From NCBI GenBank assembly GCA_035578155.1, contig JAPWDM010000006.1, forward strand, positions 18,430,305 to 18,494,304: 64,000 nt of DNA. The letters run 5' to 3'. The stretch comes from Brachynemurus nebulosus. Lineage: Eukaryota > Arthropoda > Insecta > Neuroptera > Myrmeleontidae. Of the stretch, positions 22,069 through 32,899 are shown piece after piece. The first letter of the stretch is position 1. Each line of letters begins with the position of its first letter. Both the position numbers and the translations under genes were made by a program. The notes under the pieces are model-generated. The model had not been told where the DNA came from. It saw nothing but the letters and a program-made list of their open reading frames with translations, and searched no databases.

Positions 22069-22945
22069 GTGACGTCAGTAAGTACATACAATACTTAAAA
22101 CTCTAACGGCCGGTTTTACATTCACATTTAAAGCCGACTTTAATACTAAAGACAACTTGAAAACTGATTTTATTTTTGGTACTGTTTTACAACCAAATTT
22201 AAAGCTCCGTTAGTGTAAAAATCGACTTTAAACTAAAGTAAGAATTATCTCGACTTTTAGTCCTAAAAGTCGGCTTTAACATATTTGTTATTGCTGATTA
22301 TTATCATTGAATTTTGTTTATAAGCATAATTTTTCTATAAAATATTCATATCTTAAATGAATAAAATTAAAATTGTATTTGTTTGCTTATTTTCAATAAT
22401 ATTTTTGGTTATTTTTACGTCTTGGTTTAATATCAAACATTCCTTTTGGGTTAAAATGGCTGAACGATTTCTGGGTTACCCGCGATTTCTTTTATGATTC
22501 ATTATATTTATGAAAAATTTCTTTTAAAAAGAAATAATGTAGTTGCCTATTCCAATCTCATTGGCAGTAGCGAAATGAGTGAAATGCGTATTTTTTGAAA
22601 TTCAATCATGTTGATATTTTCGTTTCTATAGTTATTTTTTTGTTTCAAATGTAAGATTGGCTACGATCATTCATAGTTCGTTTTATCCATGCAACACTTA
22701 AAAGTCCTTTAACAAAAGTAAGCAGACCTGATCATTGTAAAACAATGCTAAAAATAAAGTCGACTTAAAATTAAAAGTATAGCTTTAGTTAAAGAACCTT
22801 TAAAATTATAAATGTAAAACCGGCCGTTAAGTTTGTAATTTACATGATAGTGATAGGAACTGAAGTTAACTGTGTGACGTCATTAAATACATACTCTAAA
22901 GTTTGTAATTTACATGATAGTGATAGGAACTGAAGTTAGCTGTGG
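22069..22945 (+). repeat. Local duplication, one unit interrupted by a MITE
   Basis: The unit (gtgacgtca...ctcta, then 'gtttgtaatttacatgatag' to 'gaactgaagtta') occurs twice. In the first unit the left half (22069-22105) and right half (22831-22875) are separated by the MITE at 22106-22827. The second (22874-22945) is continuous. Both units carry a TGACGTCA octamer (22070-22077 and 22875-22882). Confidence 0.8.
22106..22827 (+). mobile_element. TA-flanked MITE with ACGGCCGGTTTTACATT termini, copy 1
   Basis: Inverted termini ACGGCCGGTTTTACATT / AATGTAAAACCGGCCGT flanked by TA at both ends. Internal 'agtcgactttaa'-like segments are also inverted between the two halves. A second, reversed copy is at 57441-58127. 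No protein remnant was seen. TA target and size suggest a Tc1/mariner-type MITE, though the PIF/Harbinger group cannot be excluded. Confidence 0.8.
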
Positions 22946-25411
22946 ATTCTTAGTACTGTTCGAAGCATAGACTCATGTCAGTAAGAAACCTCACTGCAGT
23001 CTATAAAAAAATTGTTCAATTAATTTATCTGCAACTGTACATGTATAATATGTGTCTATCTGTAGTAATAATATGTACTATTAGTATCATCTATTTTATT
23101 AAACATGACAATATGTAGTCATCGAATTTAGTACAGTAGACTTTCTCAATAATGTCAAATTTGTCCTGTAGGGGAGTAACTTTTTTTGAAAAAGTTGTAT
23201 CCCCATTCTATTCCCGAGTTCTTCATATTGCGTTACATTCCTTCCGAATAACGTTACCAATTAAAGAGTACAAAATTCGGAAGCAGTGATTTTAAATCTC
23301 GTTCGGAATTAAACTGTGTGACGGAAAGGACAGCACCACAAACTGAGTTGGTAGTGGAATGGCATTATTGAGAGAGTGGCATTATTCAGAAAGTATACTG
23401 TGGTAACATCAGTACATTGCAGTACATTCATCCGATAGTATCTGGCACACAATAAACAGCATCAATTAGTAATTATTTTCATTATTAATTTAAAAATAAA
23501 TTAATATATGTATACAATATAATTACATACATCATTACATGTTATGTACACAATTTTGTTAATTGTAATTATTTGTTAGTTTGCACATTCATAGTTTCAA
23601 CAACAACAACAACAATAATAATAATATATAATAATGAAACAATATCCAGAGAGTTTATTTTTAAAAATGTTAACGTTTTCAAAAAAATTGTAAAATCTGA
23701 AATTTAGTTTAACAAGCTATTATCATAATATGATTAAAAATTTTATTTAATCCATTATTTACTATAAATTTTGTATCGATAAATTGTAAAAAAAAATATT
23801 TTTTATCCTATTACTCCACCTAAAGGGACACATAGTTTAAAAAATATTGTTTTATCCGTCCTGTTCAACACGTCACAAAAAAACATATTATAACATATTA
23901 AAATATTTAAAATTGTAAAATTTGCTCTTATTTATAAACCAATGAACATTATTATATTAGTAAAGCCAGTTTATGGGCAACTTCACCGAAATACTTGGCA
24001 GGGTATAATATGAGGAACATAATATATTTGCAAGGACCATATTTATTGCAAGACATAATTGCCGTCCCACAAATACGTTACTAAAAATTGAGCTAATCAG
24101 ACTGAATTTTCAACCTCAAGTCCGATTCTTTCAGAAAAGACTGATTGTAAGGCGGATTTGAATTTATTTTGATATTCCACTTGAATTTTCGCGTTTCAGG
24201 ACGTTTTCTCTTAGTTTTTCTTGATTAAAAAATGAATTTAGTTCAATTGGGCCCAGTAGTTTAGGGAAAAATTTGCCAAAGCAAAACTAGACAGACAATA
24301 ACCGTGTAAAAACTTAAATGAAAAAGAAGATTTTTATGATATTTATACAATGGAGATTATAGTGTTACACTTTACTCATAGTGCTACTTTTAATTTTGTC
24401 CCCAACTGTATATGAAAATATAGTGATATTTAAGACGAAACTGTGAAGTAATATCTTCAAAATATTATACAACTTTAATTGTTAAATGTAGTTCATGCAG
24501 TAATGCTAATCGACAATAACATGGTTTATGAATTTAGTTTTCTATAGGCTAAAGTCTAGACAACGACGGATCACAGGTTCAACTACGGAATCCAAATTAA
24601 AAATCGGATTAGGTAACAGGTACCTACATTTCTGTGTCAGAGCCATAACAAAGAATTTCAAAATTATAATTTTGAAATTCTTTGTTGTGGAATTTTTAAA
24701 CATTTTTTAAAACTGGCTTCTTTAAAAAAATTTGATCTGTTAACAGAAACAAAATCTGACATATGTCAGCGTCTATATCGTATAATCCACCGTACAAAAA
24801 AATGAAACACTACAGAATTTCTCACAAATTTTTTGAAACTCACTGTACAGGGCAAATAAAACGGAGAGAGATAATACATTAAAAAGTTAATTAAAAAGAA
24901 TAAAAAAAAAAAAACAGATCAGTTGTAAAGCATAGGTTGAACGGTTCCATCCCCCTGTTTCTCTGCACTATTCATAACAAAAAACAAGATTAATAAATAT
25001 AAATTAAACATCAGGTTACCTATCTAGTTACGGAGGGTGATTTCTTGTTTAGATCCTTGTTAACAACTATCTTTTTTTTTTTATTGTCTATTTTGATCCT
25101 CTCTTTTTGATATTAAAAAGATATTTTATATTAGTAGGAAAAAAAATTTTAATCGAAATATGATATTTTTAATATTTATTTAAAATAGGACAGATACGAT
25201 TAATAATAGATACAATAAATATGTACAGTCTCTTTGGTCAGCTGTCTGATGGTCAGAGAATTGATTTAACAGTCTTCTACTAGACAGAAGTAATAATAAA
25301 CAATTATCTGAAAATCCTTTTATACTTTTCCCTTCTTAAACTTTTTTTTTTACTATGCAAATTCACTTCGGTTAGGATGCACATTTCTCGTCAAAACTAC
25401 TTTTAGCATCG
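22946..25411. other. Anonymous AT-rich sequence
   Basis: Apart from the palindrome at 24647-24686 and a (CAA)n/(TAA)n patch at 23600-23630, nothing was recognised. Confidence 0.5.
24647..24686. repeat. Perfect 40-bp palindrome
   Basis: Twenty bases ending ...caaaatta are followed with no spacer by their exact reverse complement. It could extrude as a cruciform. It is not obviously part of a larger element. Confidence 0.95.
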
Positions 25412-25419
25412 GGCAGTTT

Positions 25420-25930
25420 TAGTGATGAGCAAATGCAAGACCAAGACCAAGACTGTCAAGTCTTGGTCTTGGTCTTGTTCTTGCATTAGGATTGTTGGTC
25501 TTGTTCTTGCATTAAGATTCTTGGTCTTCGTCTTGATAGAGTAGTTTGAGTCTTGGTCTTGGTCTTGCAAAATGCAGTCTTGGTCTTGGTCTTGGTATTG
25601 CCGAAAAATCTTGCATTTTTTTATTAGCGCATTCTTTCCTTCTAAAATCAGAATTTTTACTCTTTACGGTATCCTATGGTAATTAGGTATACTTTCAAAC
25701 TATTTAAATATTTTAGCAAGAGTCTTGCTTTTTTCTTGGTCTTGCTCACTTGAGTCTTGGTATTGGTCTCGCAGCCATACTTATAGGCTTGGTCTTGGTC
25801 TTGGTATACATAGTCTTGGTCTTGGTATACATAATCTTGGTCTTGGTATACATAGTCTTGGTCTTGGTCTTGCAAAAAATGCAAGACCAAGACAAGACTG
25901 CAAGACCAAGACAAATTTTGCTCATCACTA
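25420..25930. mobile_element. hAT-type MITE filled with GTCTTG/CAAGAC hexamers, copy 2
   Basis: Termini TAGTGATGAGCAAA / tttgctcatcacta, with the exact 8-bp duplication GGCAGTTT on both sides (25412-25419 and 25931-25938). The interior is again mainly GTCTTG hexamers, including a sub-array of about 18 bp (gtcttggtcttggtatacat) repeated four times near 25790-25865. The unique core near 25625-25720 matches copy 1 in inverse. Confidence 0.92.
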
Positions 25931-25984
25931 GGCAGTTTAGATGACCCCATGGAATTTTGCACAAGTTATATCTTGAAAAATACA

Positions 25985-26255
25985 TAATTAATTAGCAGTT
26001 ACACTTATAGACAACTTTTAGGACAAAACATCCAAATTCAATCAGGAAATGTGATTGATTTTCCGGATGTGAGTTTTTTGTGCTGTCTTTACAGTTCTAA
26101 TTTTAATCAAACATGGAAAAGACAGCAGGTATTGAAAACTCACAAGTGTTTTCAGGTTTCATTTCTAACAGTAAAATTTGGAGTAAGTTTTTTGGAGTTT
26201 TAAAAAATTTGGTATACGTAATGACGTTGTCAATTTTTTTTTTTTAAATTTTTGC
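25985..26255 (-). repeat. Dispersed ~280-bp repeat, reversed copy
   Basis: The reverse complement contains 'ttagaactgtaaagacagc' and 'acatccggaaaat' in the same order as 48895-49220, so this is one monomer on the minus strand. Confidence 0.6.
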
Positions 26256-27100
26256 GTTCGAAATTTGGGTCTTTTGTTTAATAAACGCATTATTAGCCAT
26301 AGAACCGTAAAATCTTATCTCCAATAATACCGTAAAACTTGAAAAATTGATATACTTTCTTATTTAATGATAGCTCATGTCTTCTAATTTCTTATAAGTA
26401 ATTCAATTAATGATCTACCGACAAGTTACAATGTTAAGACCAATGTTCTACAAGTTCCAAGTAAATCTAAATTTTAAAATAAAAGAATGCATGTTTGATG
26501 TATATCAGGCAGGGACTTTGTTTAAAAAATTCAAAAGAAATAGTTTAAATAGTTAAATTAATGTATTCTAATTTAAAATGGTACAGGTATTACCATGTTT
26601 TAAATATGTAGGTAACTCATGATATGCATTGTGATAAAATATAGTACACGATGATTAAATTGGATCTTAAATAATAAACTGCTATAGTGGATCCTGAATT
26701 AAAAAAGACTTGAGTAAAATCTTGAATAACCATTAAAAAAAGGCTTCATTTAAAAAGATTAATTAAAAAAGTAATTTTATTAACGACGTGATTAAAAACA
26801 GGCTGTGACATCACATTTTCTTATACTTCGATCGATTATTCCAACTAATCAAACATAACTATGGGAATTAGCCCAAATTTACTTAACCCCACAAAAATCA
26901 ACAATTTCTTTTCCTAGTTACACAAAAAAAATTTTCAATTTTTTCTTAGTTACAAAACACTTGTTGCAATTTTGAGAACAAATATTAAAATTAATTTTTT
27001 CTAACGATTTTTGGCATTATTTTTAATAATTATAAAAGATAGATACCTACATGCATAATTCATTAATTTCCCAAAATTAGTCAAATATCCCATTAAATTA
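26256..27100. other. Anonymous AT-rich sequence
   Basis: Nothing recognised. Confidence 0.5.
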
Positions 27101-27545
27101 TTTTTTATTACTCATGCGGGAGAAGTACTAGCTTGGCGCACACATTTCCGTACGCAAAATAGCTGTTTGCCCACTATACTTTTTTGCGTGCGGAAAGTAA
27201 CTTTCCACACGCAAATTGACAATAAAACACGCAAAATTTAATCAAAACACGCAAAGCCGCCTCTTGATTTTTCATTTAATAAATATTTCATAATTATTTC
27301 TATAGAAACCACCAACAAAGTAATTTAAACAATAATTAATTCAGAAAAAAAAGACGAACACTTAAAAAAATTATTTTAAAAAGTAATAAAAATGTCAAAA
27401 ATAGTAATAATAATAGAAAAAAGTATGTCAAATTCGTAATAAAAAATAGTATGTGCAACTCATGCGGGATTGTCGATTGGCCACTCAAGCGAATGAGCTT
27501 TCGTGGGCAATCGACAATTTCCCGCACTTATTGCACAATATACTA
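27101..27545 (+). repeat. Hairpin-bearing repeat family E, copy 2
   Basis: Matches 8155-8625 throughout. The terminal foldback here is shorter (deleted loop between 'aagcgaatgagc' and 'tttcgtgggc'), leaving a tight hairpin at about 27467-27528. Confidence 0.7.
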
Positions 27546-27847
27546 TTATGTGACCCTAAATGCATATTTACCAGGTGTTTCTTCGATTTTCTATACCGAT
27601 TACATCAGTGGCACAACATTTTTGTATTGTGTTGTAGTACATAATATTGCTTGATTTATGTAGTTTAAATTCTTAATGAAATATTAAGCATTCTTTTTTA
27701 TTTTTTTTTTAAACTCATATAGGTACCGTCAGAATAATATTTAAAAATAAAAGACACATTAGACACAATACATTGTTTAACAGTGGCTTTTGAACTTTTT
27801 TAAAATTATAACTATTTATTAATTGTAAAATATCATTTCAAGACACT
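27546..27847. other. Anonymous AT-rich sequence
   Basis: Nothing recognised. Confidence 0.5.
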
Positions 27848-27850
27848 TTA

Positions 27851-28849
27851 GGCTAAGGCTACACGGGCGTCTTTTAACGCCTATTTTTGAGTGAAAATTA
27901 ACGCGACGTTTTTTAACGCTGATCCCCGGCTACACGAGCGTTTTTTGACGCTTAATATTTTTGAGCGGAAATTAACGCGACGTTTTTTAACGGTCATCCG
28001 CGGGTACACGAGCGATAAATAACGCCATTAGTAGTGATGTCGGATAATTAATCGATTAATCGGTTTAGTCGACTAATTTTGCTAACATTTAATCATTTTT
28101 AATCGACTATTTTACCTTCGACTAAATGACTAAAATGATTAATTTTTTTTTTAAACGACTAAAAACGATTAATTTAATAATTTTTTGTATTATTTATTGG
28201 ATTTCAAAAAATGAAAAAAAAACCTATTTGTTGGATTTTTCACTTTTATGTAATTAACAGATTGTGATTATATCATATCTTTCTTTTTCTTAAAGAAAAA
28301 CTAAAAGTTAATAATTAATTTCAAAAGAAAATATCATAGTTACATAGGTTACTTTATTCATGAATTCGACTAAAAATTTAGTCGATTAATCGACTATTCT
28401 ATGCTCGATATTTTCGACTAATGACTAATTTTGTCGGAAAAACAACTTTAGTCAATTAATCGACTAACTGTATCTCGACTCGACATCACTAGCCATTAGC
28501 GTTTTTGAACTTCAATAATTAATACCTAGTTCATTGTCGACAAATTCCACTTCAACATTTATTGTGTTATAAATTCAAAGTATGAAAACAGAATGAAACT
28601 GAATCATCAATTTGCATCTCTCAATACATAATATTATGCGTCACACGCGTTTTTGATCGCCGTAGAGGCCTAGATCGGCCAGATCCATCATCTGGCGTTA
28701 TAACCTTTGAGAACGCGTGCGTCTTTCCAGACTGAGCGATAATTTCCGTTACGTGTAGCCACTAATAATTCATATCAATATTGCCCATATTTCTAGCATT
28801 ATTTAACGCTCAAAACTAGGCGTTAAAAAACGCTCGTGTAGCCTTAGCC
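27851..28849. mobile_element. PIF/Harbinger-type MITE, interrupted by a hAT MITE
   Basis: Inverted termini GGCTAAGGCTACACG / cgtgtagccttagcc, flanked by the 3-bp duplication TTA (27848-27850 and 28850-28852), the TWA target typical of PIF/Harbinger. Subterminal zones repeat 'aacgcgacgttttttaacg'-like units. Removing the nested insert plus one TSD copy leaves an element of about 530 bp. The interior is GC-richer near 28640-28740. Confidence 0.8.
28032..28491. mobile_element. hAT-type MITE made of TCGATTAATCGA-like repeats
   Basis: Termini TAGTGATGTCG / cgacatcacta with the exact 8-bp duplication GCCATTAG (28024-28031 and 28492-28499). The interior is dominated by palindromic 'agtcgattaatcgacta' variants. 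It sits wholly inside the Harbinger MITE, so it is the younger insertion. Confidence 0.92.
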
Positions 28850-28852
28850 TTA

Positions 28853-29267
28853 AACAACTATGTATACTCAGTGACTGTTGCAAGTCTCCGTTCTTTACAA
28901 ATGAATTATAACATAGTAATAACAATTAATAAAAATAATAATAATTCATGGTTTAAAAATAAAAAATATAAAAATTGATGTTCCTTGCTTGTATTTTTAA
29001 AAATGAGTAGCAACATTAGGACAGACGTACAATATTTTATGAAGAGTTAGTTGTCTACTGATGTGGCCTCTGTGCAATCATTAACGTTTACACGCGCTAC
29101 CAGGAACCAACGAGACTAGCGCACATAACGTATGGAAATGTAACGTTCTGAACGTAGGTAAATACGTTTGTATGTATTTTAAATGCATTATTAATGCTCA
29201 ACATTAAATATTGTTTGACCATAGTGAGAATGTCAGCAGTAAACACCGTAAATACTGGCTCATATGC
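28853..29267. other. Anonymous AT-rich sequence
   Basis: Nothing recognised. Confidence 0.5.
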
Positions 29268-29580
29268 CAGTGTTGTGCTTATCTAGATAACGTTATCTGA
29301 AATTTTATCTAGATAACGTTTTCGTTATCTATTATCTTTTATCTACACGGAGAGACAATTCCTATAAAAATTACTGTGCTCATACTACAATCGACGTGTA
29401 ACAGGCGAACATATCCAATTTTACCGTACAAAAATTGGATATGTTCGCCTGTTACACGTCGATTGTAGTATGAGCACAGTAATTTTTATCGGAATTTTCT
29501 CTCCGTGTAGATATTTTTAAAAGAAGTTATCTTTTATCTTATCTTTTTATTAAGCGAAGGAAAAAGATAAGATAATAAGA
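29268..29580 (+). repeat. TTATCT-rich region, possible hAT left end, hosting a hairpin
   Basis: Starts CAGTGTTGTGCTTATCTAGA and continues with palindromic tatctagata and ttatct units, parallel to the other motif-filled hAT MITEs, but no matching right terminus was found. The long hairpin 29341-29512 lies within these units. Confidence 0.45.
29341..29512. repeat. Long hairpin: 82-bp arms, 8-nt loop
   Basis: Arms 29341-29422 and 29431-29512 match at 80 of 82 positions by direct comparison. The loop is accgtaca. The outer ends read atctacacggagaga. Such a tight, nearly perfect foldback resembles a very compact MITE. If transcribed it would give a miRNA/siRNA-like precursor. Confidence 0.93.
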
Positions 29581-30838
29581 ATACATTTTTATTTTTCCTA
29601 AAACAAAGAAAATTGAAGCTAAATTCACCATTTCCCTGTTATTCACTTGGTCGATCATATAATTCAGATAAATTTTGACACTTTCTTAAGTAATACAAAA
29701 ATTTTTAAAAGTAATTATTTAATTTTAAACAGAATTCTTGTTGTTTGGAATCATTTCTGCCATTAGTTGGAATAACTCTGTATTCTTTTTATACGACTTT
29801 TCAAAAATGGCCAAAATCGTATTTCGGTAATATATTTAAAGTTGAATATCTCTTTCTGGGACTGAGTGAAAAATTATGAAATTAATACAGGTTACATCTC
29901 TTTATGATATAAACCATTGATTCCCTAGGGACCGATGACAACCTGCAAGTAAGTGGTCTACGACGTTGTTTCCGGAAGTTGTTGAATTTGTACCAACAGG
30001 AGGCCTATCCAAAAATGAAAACCATGGCAAGTGGTCTACGAGGCAAAAATGTTTGGGAACTACTGATACAGACCTTCGATACAAATTTCGTTTAATATTC
30101 GTTGTACTTAATGTATTCAACGGTATAAGTACTTGTACTCAATTCATTTTGATCATATAATAATGAAGCAATATTATTTGAAACGATGCTACCATATCTC
30201 ACGTATGTCAAAATACTGACCACCCATCCACTTTATATCAGTTATTAAGTAGACATCATATAATATGTCTATGGACGCGTATGCGGACGTACTACCATAT
30301 TTAAAGTCTTCAGTTCAAATTACATTCAACATTTCTCTCTCTCGTATATCTGTTTGAATTATGATAATAACACCTATATATGGAATATATGTGTAATTCA
30401 AGATGGTTCGTATAATATAATACCGACCGACATACATATATCGTCCCGATAAAAATATACTTTAACCGTTCAATCATCAAAGAGAGATGGAAAATATTTA
30501 TGTATCTATATCTGTCTCAAGTGCTCGTGGGTTTTAAGAATATTACTATTAGATTCGTAGGTATATGCATTATATTTGAAGAAAACTTTTTGAGGAAAAA
30601 ATAAAATCGACTTCAAAATAAAAACACTGAAAATTATGAAATGAATACGAGTTTTGAAGTTGGTGCCAAGTCAACTGAACTACACACACCGGCATAATTA
30701 GCGGAACATAAAAAGTTGGCGGTTTTTTTCCATTTTTACTTAAAATAATATTGAAGTAACGAATCAATTGACTTTCCATAGAATTTTTTTTATATATTAT
30801 TGATGCAATTCTTTTTAAGAGGTCTGTCACTTTCGAAT
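29581..30838. other. Anonymous AT-rich sequence
   Basis: No gene recognised. A 'cggcataattagcggaac' segment at about 30691-30708 could be a terminus of a Tc1-like element linked to the next remnant, but no partner end was found. Confidence 0.4.
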
Positions 30839-30860
30839 TCAAATGTCGTTTCTTCTCAAT

Positions 30861-30999
30861 GTGGTCGAGCTTCAAACTGCCGTAATTGAAGAATGGCAAT
30901 GACTGTCCCAGGAAACTATAGACAACATCATTCTGAGTACAGAAAAACGAATGGAAGCTTTGATAAAAGCACGGGAGGAACCTGGCGGGATTAAAACGC
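30861..30999 (+). pseudogene. Tc1-like transposase, C-terminal remnant
   Basis: In one frame: VVELQTAVIEEWQ, an in-frame TGA (30900-30902), then LSQETIDNIILSTEKRMEA and LIKAREEPGG. This matches the C-terminal pattern of Tc1 transposases (a W after E/K-rich residues, then 'P.E.ID.LI.SM..R...VI.A.GG.T.Y'). Changes: the usual SMPRR reads STEKR, and the final tyrosine is lost. No catalytic DDE residues remain. Confidence 0.7.
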
Positions 31000-31192
31000 T
31001 GTGTTTCATTTTCTATTTGTTAAATAATCTTTAACTTAAATTATTTTTAGACGACATAAGATTCCAAAAATTTGCCATTTTATATGGTTACTTGTTTTTC
31101 TACCGAAAATAAAGGTATATCGACTTGTGAACATGTAATTTTAAGTGAATAATTAAATAAGATTAATATTTTCTTGAAATTAAATGGTTTGT

Positions 31193-31485
31193 TTGATGCC
31201 AAAGTAAATCGAGTGTTCAAGTATCAGCCAAGCTGGACATTGAGTGAACATAATTATGAAATATTGGTGTATGTATATATATGAGCAAAAGTTCGTCATA
31301 CATTAAAAATGTTTCACAGGCACTCGATAACATTTGAAATTAAAAATATAACTGCGTCTCGCATTAAAAGAGAGGATTGGAGTGGCACTCGAACAAGCGG
31401 TTCGGTGGCCTAATTGGTAAGGCGCTTGGCTAGCAACCAAAGAGATCCGGGTTCGATTCAAACGCTATGTGAATTTTTTATCTAC
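31193..31485 (+). mobile_element. SINE-derived unit, copy E
   Basis: Contains, in order, the SINE body (gttcaagtatcagccaag to gcactcgataacatttgaaa), the linker 'aactgcgtctcgcattaaa', 'gagtggcactcgaac', and a tRNA-like head. This is the same order as the right arm at 15121-15305, so body-linker-tRNA is a recurring composite unit. Confidence 0.7.
31399..31457 (+). tRNA. Truncated tRNA-like head, anticodon AGC, copy E
   Basis: Anticodon loop CTAGCAA with stem CTTGG/CCAAA. The sequence jumps from the T loop (gttcga) directly to the flanking 'ttcaaacgctatgtg', losing the 3' half of the T arm and the acceptor. Not a functional tRNA. Confidence 0.5.
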
Positions 31486-32047
31486 ACAAATTTTATCTAT
31501 TTAAAGGTATACTTTTATTTAAATATCAATTTAAAAATATTATATACATAAATTTGATTTTATTAATTTAAATATAGCGTGTCCATTAATTGTTCCAATT
31601 AAGATTTTAATAGTCAGTTAGAGTTTCAGTTATGTGTACGAGACATTTACATATGTAGGTATATATATGCATATGTATGTGAATGTATATAATTTCGTGT
31701 AATTTAATTACCAGACCTCAATTTAAATGTTGATTATTAGTTTTGATTGCTCCCTTGTATACTGTGTTTATGTTACAACGTTACTCATTTGCTACTCTGT
31801 TGCTTACAACTACTTGTTAGATACTGGTTTTTAACCACAGAGCGCGCTACTTAAATGGATAATGCTCATGCTTGTTGGTTGGGCCTGTGTAATTAATTTT
31901 TTTAAATTGATTTAATTAAAATAATTATTGTCAACAATTTTTTTTTTTATTTTGAATTTTTTTTTAAATGATTACCCCTTTAAAATAATATTACACATAA
32001 TTACACGAAAATATTACATTTAATTGTTAATATTAATTTATTTCATA
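31486..32047. other. Anonymous AT-rich sequence
   Basis: Nothing recognised. Confidence 0.5.
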
Positions 32048-32899
32048 ACTAGCCGTACCCGCGACGTCGTTCGCGCAAAGCATTGTTATAAACTCAATGA
32101 GAAGTATGTAAGTATAATAATTATACAGAACTTGCAAGAATAATAATTTTTGTGTTATGCATGCACATGCTCAAAATGGTTTTTCTATTTTCCCGTGGGA
32201 ATGAGGAATTTTCCCGGAGTACAAAGTATCTTAAATGTTGACCCAAGTAATAGGTTATCACCACACCAAATTTCATCAAAATCCGTCTAATAGTTTTTGC
32301 GTAATACGTGCACATGCACAAAATGATTTTTGTATTTTCCCGTGGGAATGAGGCTTTTTCCCGGAGTAAAAAGTATGTTAAATGTTGACTCAAGTAATAG
32401 GTTATCACCACACCAAATTTCATCAAAATCCGTCCAATAGGTTTTGCGTAATACGTATACATGCACAAAATGGTTTTTCTATTTTCCCGTGGGAATGAGG
32501 CATTTTCCCGGAGTAAAAAGTATCTTATATGTTGCCTTAGGTAATAAGTTATCACCACACCAAATTTTATTAAAATCCGTCCAATAGTTTTTGCCTAATG
32601 TGTGTGCATATGCTCAAAATTGTTTTTCCATTTTCCCGTGGGAATGAGAAATTTTCCCGGAGTAAAAAGTATTTTAGATGTTCAACCAGGTAATAAGTTA
32701 TCATCACACCAAATTTGATTAAAATCCGTCCATTAGTTTTTGCGTGATGCGTGAACAGACAGACAGACAGACAGACAAAAATTCTAAAAATCGCTGTTTT
32801 GGTATCTACATCGATAACTATTTACAGTACCAGTACAATTTTCAAAAAATATTCCATGTACAGAAATGGTCTCGTTACAATTTTATTATATGTATAGAT
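32048..32899 (+). mobile_element. Retroelement-like repeat with 147-bp internal tandem units, copy 1
   Basis: Starts 'actagccgtacccgcgacg' and ends 'ttttattatatgtatagat', with (CAGA)n near 32756-32777. The 'cccgtggg' landmark recurs at 32192, 32339, 32486 and 32635, giving four units of 147-149 bp. Phrases such as 'ccaaatttcatcaaaatcc' and 'gtttttgcgt' followed by a GACA-type tract are typical of 3' tails of LINE/SINE-type repeats widespread in insects. The assignment to a retroelement is inference. Confidence 0.7.

Noticed and set aside
32121..32558. 145-residue minus-strand ORF with three internal repeats
   Set aside because: The protein repeats mirror the 147-bp (49-codon) DNA repeat. The frame stays open because 147 is divisible by 3. 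The same ORF is broken in copy 2.
32744..32780. CRISPR-like or satellite meaning for the (CAGA)n tract
   Set aside because: It is a simple microsatellite inside a retroelement-like tail, with no spacer structure and a eukaryotic context.
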